A DNA stretch of 64,000 nt from a virus, in the IMG/VR virus record IMGVR_UViG_3300022928_001147, positions 17,495 to 81,494 of that record; one strand, written 5' to 3'. Shown piece by piece: positions 42,601 through 51,600 of the stretch; position 1 is the first letter of the stretch; every line of letters starts with the position of its first letter. The position numbers and the translations under genes were made by a program. Under the pieces are notes generated by a model. The model was given only the letters and a program-made list of their open reading frames with translations, made no database searches and was not told the DNA's origin.

Positions 42601-45600
42601 CATCTTCAATATTGTTTAATTCTGATATCGTAGGAGCAGTGTAATAACCATTACCTGAACTTATTACATCAACTTTAGTTACTGTGCCGTTAGTTCCAAT
42701 ATGTGCTTTTAATATTGCGCCCGAGCCGCTATCACTTGACAACAACAGCACAGGAGCACTCCTATATCCGCTACCAGGATTAACTACTTCAACTTTTACA
42801 ACTTTGTATCCATTATTGTCTAACCAATTTTTATTTGGATATGTTTCAATATTAGCATTTACTCCAACTAAAACACCGTCTTGCACTTTTACAGATTGTG
42901 GAAGAATTTTTCCTTCAACTGTATCGTATGCCGGAGGTAAGTCAAAATCAGTAACTACAGTACTTGTGTTGTCAAGTCCTTGATATGCGCTTAGGTACTC
43001 TCTAATTTTAGTGCCAAACGGTTTAACTTCTTTAATGTATGATTCGTAGCTTGGAAGATTATCGTTGTTAAACGTGATATCTTCTCGTAGCATTCCAACA
43101 TTATGTTTAGCTTTAATAAAACTAGTTTTAAACGCCCAGTCAATATAAGTCTGTTCGCTAAATGCATAGCGCAGGCTTGCAAAGAATAATGCATTAAAGT
43201 CAACTAATAAATCATCAATGAACAAATCATTTTTAATAGATTCTAAAATAGTTCTAAGTTCAATAACTGGCTCACTATCGTAAATTTTTGTATCAAAACT
43301 TATAGTATCAAACCCTGTAGACGATTCAGCTGAATCATACAATGTAGATTTAAATTGAATTGTTCCGTCTTGTCTGCCTACTGTTTTATAATTTATAGTA
43401 TAATCTTCAGTATCTTGACTATCTATTTTCTCCAACAATAGCCATCCGCCTGAACCTATTGTAGATATTTTAATAACATCACCAATAGCGTCATTTAATG
43501 CAGTAAGCTCATAGCTATTATCAATTAGATAATCAATTTCAGTTAACTCGCTATATCCAGTAGCATACCAGTCTGCATAATCCCAATACAATCTTACATT
43601 ATAGCTTTGACTTTTTATTCTGTTCCATGATCTTGATTCACTAATTCTTTCGTAAATTGCCCATTTACCTTGAATCGTAGTATCACTGTTAACTAATACA
43701 GTAAATCTTCTTACAGTTAACGTAGGAGTATCATTATAATTTTCTCCAGATTGAATAACATTAACTCCATTTACTCGACCTAAATTATCAATAGTCGTTT
43801 GTAGTTCTGCTCCCGAACCCTCGCCAGTAATAGTTACAGTAGGTGGAACTCTATAACCTCTACCTGGGTCTACAATATTAACTGTTATAATTTTACCATT
43901 AACTACTACAGGCGTTAACACAGCTTGTGTTGCCTTTGCAACACCAACAAATGCTAAATCATCTATTGTATCAACTTCTGCATCCCATTGCGCAGAAACT
44001 GCTGTTGGAGCAGGGTCGGCATTAAACAATGTGGTAAAGATCTTGTCATCTACAATTAAGTTTTCCTTAAGAATAAGATTAGTTCTTTCAACAAACTGTT
44101 TTAATGCTTCGGCTCTATTAATAAACCAACTCTGTCTCGGTTTGTTAAGTGAACCGTACTTTTGCTTAGTGCTTAAACTTGGATCAGGAACAACACGATA
44201 TTGTTCGTCATATCCAATTAAACTATCGTACCATTTTCTAATAATATCTCTGTTAGGCTGACTTGTTTCTAGTCCTTCTGATATAATCTGATATTGATTA
44301 TGAACGTTTTGATTTTGATTATCAATAGTCCAGAATTGTGTACTTAACGCAACGTCAGTTCCCTTGATAAATCTTTCAACATTATACATTACAAAGCTGC
44401 TCGGACTAATTAAGCCAACAAATGTATATCCTTTAGCAACTGGATCAGCAATATAATCAGCAACATCACTGATATTAATATTTCTAAATTCTACATCTGG
44501 AATAGTTTTCTTGTTAGCGACCCAGAAATAATAAGTTGTCTTAAATGTACCTGCTATACTGTCGTACTTGCGCTTAGTACTGTAAGTACTATCTCCATAT
44601 AAACTTGTTCCGCTATAACCTTTTGCGAATCCATTTTCAGTATCAGCTTGAGCATCCCATACGCTAGGTAACACGGTTGATTCTACCCACTCGAAGACAT
44701 CGATACTATTACCTTGGAATAATTTACTCCAGTTTTGTGTGCTATAAATTACATCTCCTTGATACGGGTTGTAGAATTTAGCGTTAGTTAGATTCCACCA
44801 TACTTCGCCTACGTGTTCACTGCCCCAACTATTAGTTACATCAATAGTAGTACCAGAAACAGTAGAAGTGTCATATAATGCAGGATCGTAATATGTTTTA
44901 AATGTTAATTCTTGTTCAGCAACCCCTGCAACTTTTCCTTGAATTGGATCAATATAATCTAAGTAAGTTAATAACTGATTGTCCTTTGTATCGTATAGGA
45001 ACATCTTTTTAATTTTATCAATATCAACTGTTGGTTTAGCAACTCTATGCGTAGTCCACATTGTACTAAATTTGTTGTTAGAAAAATCTAATACTTGTCC
45101 AATTCTAGATCCATCAATTTTATTAGGTAATCCAACATATAAGTGATTATTTTTAGCAAGTATATTTCTGCCAAAGTAATTTACGTCAGCATCTGCTATT
45201 TGTACTGTTTGTGCAAGTATCATCGCTGACGATACTTTTTCGTAAACATATACAACTCCTACGTCAGCAATTATATTTTTAAAACTTGTAAAATTGCCGT
45301 CAAACACAGTTTGGTAATTGTCAAAATATGTCTTAGCATCTGAATCTGCATTTCTAGCAGAGATATGTAGTTTCTCACCGTCAAACTGTAATTTCCAGCC
45401 AAACATCTCTGCACGCTCATTTTTAGGACTATTTAATATTTGTGATAATTCAAATACTCCATTAACTTGCTTGTATATATAAACTACACCTTGATCAGCA
45501 AGGAGGTCATCATTTAACGGAGCACTAATTGCAATCACAGTTCCGTCGTCTGATATTGCTATTGCTTGACCAAATGCCGATGTTTTATCAGGTGCTTCTA

Positions 45601-48600
45601 ACTCTTGTGACTTTTCAAACTGCCCATTGTTTGATCTGTAAACTACAACTTGATTAGGTTTAGTAACATCATATAATGCATTTACAATTAATACTTCTCC
45701 AGATGTTGCAACATCAAATTGCGATGCAATTTCTTCTAAACCTGTTTGATCTAATACTACATTGCTATTTGATCCTACACGCAAACCTGTAGAATTTGGA
45801 ATGTATCCAACGTAATCAACTAAGTCTGGCGTTAATATCCAATCGTTAGAATTAAATGCTCCCGCAGCAAGATTAGTTTTTGCAATATATAAATTATTAT
45901 TTAGATATACTATATCATTTGTAAAGTAGTTAGCTCCTGTACTAAATGTACCTTTAAAAGTTTTATTCTTTGCATAATCCCAGTTGTATGTTAATCCGTT
46001 TTCTTCACCTTTCTTAATGAAGTACAATCTGCCCGGTAAGCTGGTGCTTTTAGTACCTTCGGCATGAACAAATCCTCTATACAAATCGTTGTATTTGGTA
46101 ATCTTTACACTACTACCAAGTTTAAGGTTAGATTGCTTTTCAGGAACTGTATAGCTTGCTACAGGATTGTATCTACCAGGAGCAGCTCTTGAATAAAGTG
46201 TATATAATCCTTCATTAGTAAGACTACTAGGAGTCCCAGTTGCTTCGGCAGTGATTTGGTATACTTGAGTCCATTCATTATTAGATGCACTTGGAGTATT
46301 AGCTAGTCTAGGAATACCTAATACTGTTCCAGAAGTATAGAACCAATATTCTATATCTAATAATCTTGAAGTTAAAGTTATTGCTATATCTGCGCCGGCA
46401 TCAAATACTAACAGTTTACCTATGCCTTCGCTCGGTAATCCTAAACTTACATATTGTACTTGGCCTATTGTTCTGTCGGCTTGATATGTAGGGCTAGGAT
46501 CTCCTGGAATTGCTAAGAATTCAATTTCAGTATTATCAGCATATACATCGCCGTTACTCCACGTACCAGATACATTCTTAACAAATAATGTTGCATTAAG
46601 GTTGTTTCTCTGATAATATGCGACTATAGCAGTTGCACCAGTTTTTAAATCTCTTACTGTTTGACCAACTTTAGGTTCATACGGGTTATTGCCTGCATCA
46701 AATTTTGTAAAATTGAGGTTAATATAACCGTCCCACACATCGTACACTGTTTGCAATTTATTAGTAACAGTTGTCGATAGTCCAATAGTTGTTAAGTCAC
46801 GAACAATGCCACTGTCGTATATTGGTAATTGATTAACATATAAATTAAGTGTAGATCCCGGAGTTACACTAACTGCACTAGGAGCTCTAACTACATATAA
46901 ACTACTTAAGAAATCGTCGTTTGATCCTCCAGGTCCTGGAAGTCCTCGAAAACTTAATTTTTCGATATACGCATTATAAGTATTTTGACTGCTTATTATA
47001 TTAGGCTTGTAATCTAAAGAATTAACAAATAGTCTATTAGTATCTATACCGTCTGGAATAACATCATATACTACAAGGGCTCTAGCTTGATCTACATTTT
47101 CTGTAAATATTGTAGGAGTATAAGACGGAGTATTAATAAACCAGAAGCCGCCAAGCTCAGTACCTGTATCGATACTGTCAGTAGGTCCTTGCTTAATATA
47201 TTCTCCAATAAAGTCGCCGTCGTCTCTAAACAAACTGTCATTGGTTTCAAAACTACCATTAACATTTGTTAAGTATATTATTGTTTCAGCACCACTTAAA
47301 TACACATAATCAACTGTACCGAACGCAGTTTGTGTTTGTAATATATCACCAATTTCTGGTTGATTAGTCGAAGCATTAATATATAACACTACATCAATTT
47401 TCTTTTGTATAGTGTGTGTCTGTTGTAAAAACGTTGCATCAATTTCTGCAAATGACCCGTTAAACGGCTCACGAGATTCGAGCGGCGCTAATGATTGGTT
47501 AGCATATGTTATTTGATTCCATGCTAATTTAATTTGGTCATTAATTCCACTACCTTGATATTGCTCAAAAGGTGCTCTAACCAACAAGTGATTTGTAGGA
47601 ATAGTTGTAAATGCTAATGCTCCAGTATTTGGATTAATTGCATAATTACCTACTAATAACCCTTGTATAGTGGATGTAGCATTAGACTCGATGTCTAAAT
47701 TATCTACAATATTGGCCATCGAATTAAAACTATTAAATTCAATGTTTGCAGTAGCACCTTGAATACTAACTAATGATTTCCACAACTGCTCACCTTGAGA
47801 AACAACTGATCCTTTAACATAATCATCGCCTGCGACAAATTCGCCTGCATATTTTGTTTTTACGTTAGAAGCATTAGGTGAACCAACTATTACATACGCA
47901 CCGTCTGGACTAATTGCTACTGCTGCGCCGAAGCGTTCTAAATCATCACCATATTTAAATGGTTCTATTACTTGTGTTTGCACAAAGGCTAACGAATCAG
48001 CAGCACGATTGTAAACATAAACTCTGCCGTCGCCTTCATCAGGTGAACCAACAATTAATGTAGTATTTCTATCATCAACACTTAATGCAGTACCAAACGA
48101 GATATCTAAAGAATTAGACGGTTTAGTTAATCGTAACTTCTCTATAAACGAATTTTCATTTTTAAGTACTGCCCATTTACCAACACCATTAACATCATCG
48201 ATCCATATATAATCACTAGGTGTTAGACTTTTTTGTACAATTGTATTTGCTTCCGTTATATTAGAAGCACGTACTTTCAAGAAGCGGGTAATAGATCCAA
48301 CGCACTCTGGTATTTCAGTTTGTGCTGCTGACGTTGTTACTGCAATCTTGCTACCAGTTATAGAAGCTACAGTATAAAATCCTTCTAAATCAAATTTTTC
48401 TGTAGTCGATGCTGCTGTTGAATCTTCAGCATTATACTCAACATAATTGCTAAAACTATGTAATCCAATAACATCGCCAACTGCAATATCAGTCGGAGTT
48501 TTAGTAAGTGTTAGTGTAAACTGAGTAGTTCCTTCTGATACCGATTCAACTATATAATCAGTGTCAATGTGCTTGTAAACATTCCAATCAAGATTATCAT

Positions 48601-51600
48601 TGCCGATCCAGATATAATCATTTTGTCTAATATCTGAAAACGCAAAGTCGGCAATATTACTATATGACGTAGCAATACCGCGGACATCTTGAGGATTTAC
48701 GTACCCTGCATTTTTTACATAACTTGTATCTACATATTTTTCTGGAAACGGCTTATGATCATAATTAGGAGTTTTCTGATAAACTTCGTATGGAAGAATT
48801 CTGTAAACTAGATCAGTTTCAGTACCGGTAGTGCTTGTTACAAGGTCAATAGGCTGCGGAGTAAGTCTAAACTTACTTTCATCTAATAATAATTCAAATT
48901 CTTCAAATCCGTCGCTGGCTCCATATTGACCATCTTTGATTGCCCATTCTTCGTAGAACTCTAAGCTATCTTTATCGTTACTACTTAATACGTCAAATAG
49001 TTTTGTTAGGGAGTTCTTAGTTCCCTTGTCCTGCAACATGCCTTGATAGAATTTATATTGACTTACATCGTCATTAATAATATTTTCAAGGTATTGACGC
49101 TTTTGGTAACCAATTAGATGCTGAGCCATGCGCTGTTGTTCAGTATCAAAATTATCCGAGTCTAAGTCGTAAAAATCTGCAAATTGATTTGTCTTGTATT
49201 CAAAGTTTGCATATAATCCAGCTTCTGGTTTTGCCTCTAAACGATTCCAATCAGATGCATTAAAGTTTTCTGTTCCAGATAACTTAGTTGATGCACTGTA
49301 ATAAAATTCTTTATATTTTACAATACTTCCTATTGCATAATCGGTCCAACTTTCCCAATTAGTAACTGTAGCATCGTCATATACAAAACCAGGAATGTTT
49401 AAGCTACCGTCCCATTCTTGTGTAACATAGCCAAGAACTTTAATTCTCTCTTGTCTATAACCAGGCTGTGTATCATAAATTACATCGCCGAAAACAGTTT
49501 TGTTATCAATTAATAAAACATGTTCTTTTTGTACAAGTGGAAGTTTAACAGCAAATACTCCGTCTGCTGTATTTCTTGGTCTGATAACAAACTCATTAGG
49601 AGAACGGCCTAGTGATGAAAATTCCTGCACTAACGGAGTGCCATCTGATTTTAATAACGTATATCCGTATGTGCCATCAAAGATGTTATCTACCATAGAA
49701 TATTCTGTTACAAATTTTAATTGTGTAGACGCAGGACTTAATGTAATAACACTACCTTCGCCCCAATTTTGTGTAGTCCAGAATAAAAATTCATTTACAC
49801 TATGTCGCCAGTTTAGTACAACTTTTGCATCACCTTCGTAGTAATCAAACACAAATCCTTGATCCATTAGGTATTCGCCGTAACCTAATAAGAAGTCAAC
49901 TACATCTTGAATAGTAACAAATAATTGACCATAATCTGCTTCTAGAACAATATTCTTGTTAAACTTTTTTCTTACAAATGCGTTTCTACCACCAATTAAC
50001 GGCAACGATGCAAGTTTACTGAGGTTAGTTGTATCAAATTCTGTACTGCTTGTAAAATTAGATTTTGCTCGGTAGTAAGAACCTTGATATTCAATATTTT
50101 GGCCAGCAATGTATTGTTTACCAGCAGCCCATGTTAGGTAGCTTTCGCTTATTCCGCCGATGTTGATACTAGGATCAGCTTGGGTAGAAATTGCTGCATA
50201 ATATTTAAACGATGCAATACTAGTGTCATATCCTTTAATAACATAACCGTCGCTTCTGCGTTCAATAATAACACCGCTGTACGAAACAGTTTTAATAGGA
50301 GTACTTGTGTTTAAGAAAATTTTGTAGTTTTCATCTGGAACAAATACATTGCCTTCATTTAAAGGAGTGCGACTATCTAATATTAATCTAAACTTATCTT
50401 TATCAGTAAATCCTGCTAGTTTGTATCCTAGTTGATTTTTAATAGATGTAATATTTGATTTGTACTTAGTGTACGATGCTGTTACATCAGAAGCTAGATA
50501 GTTTGCAATATAATTTATTATACCGCTAGTATAAACTTGAGTAGTATCTTCATATGTGTTAGGAAATACTATGTCAGCTAATTGGATTCTTGTACCAGTT
50601 GTAGCATAAACTAACTCATTTGAATTATTACGAACTTGATGAATTCTGTCAAAACCATTAGCAAATAACATATGAGGTTTATTAATTGCAAATGCTGTAA
50701 TTACACTAAATGGATATTGACTACTTGATCTCCATGCGGTTTCAACTGGGGCGCCGTCACCGAATACAAAACTTTCGTCTAATAATTGATTATCAAAGTA
50801 ATTAATAAATCCCGATTCAATCGGAGACATTAAATTGCCTTCGCTGTCAACTGGAATATGACGCAATAGTCCTGGACGCTTATAATTGTTGCGTATTACA
50901 TACTTCACGCCTGGCTGTCTTACAATACCTGCTTCAAGATCTTGCCATAGCAACAAGTTTTCTTTAGTATAAGGAGCAGGACCGTATTGTGTTTCCCACC
51001 ACGCAGGCATAATTGTAAAACCAAGCATTTCCCACGGATGAGTATGCGGGCGATCAGTATCATATGCTTGCTGATAAATTTGTCTCCAGAATCCTGGAAG
51101 TGTAGCACCTGTAGGACTTGTGCTACCGGCATAGTTAAATGTAAACGAATTTGATCTGTCAAAGAAATCATGCAACGTATAATCTTGATCGATAAGTTTT
51201 GACCACTGTAGGAAGTCAGCTAACATAACTCTGTCAATCTGCGTTTTAGTAACCTGTGTGTTTCTATAGTTACCGCCTATTAAGCTATGAATATCTAAGA
51301 AATTAGTATCGTAAGATACTTTAATATTATTAAATATACGTTTTTCAAGCTCAAGTATTAACTCATCACGGTAGTCATTAAATGCTGCAATTTTGCTGCC
51401 ATCGTGTCCTTGGATAATTTCTCTAGGTACTAGATACGTGTTATCTAAATACTTTGTAGGCTCGTATGCAGGGTATAATCCTAGTTTACTAGGAGTAGGA
51501 GGTACAAAACTACCGTTAGTTGTTTCATACTCGTAAATATCAACAACATCGTCAGGCTGCTTAGTTGCAGTTAATAATATGTAACCTTCGCTATTAAATG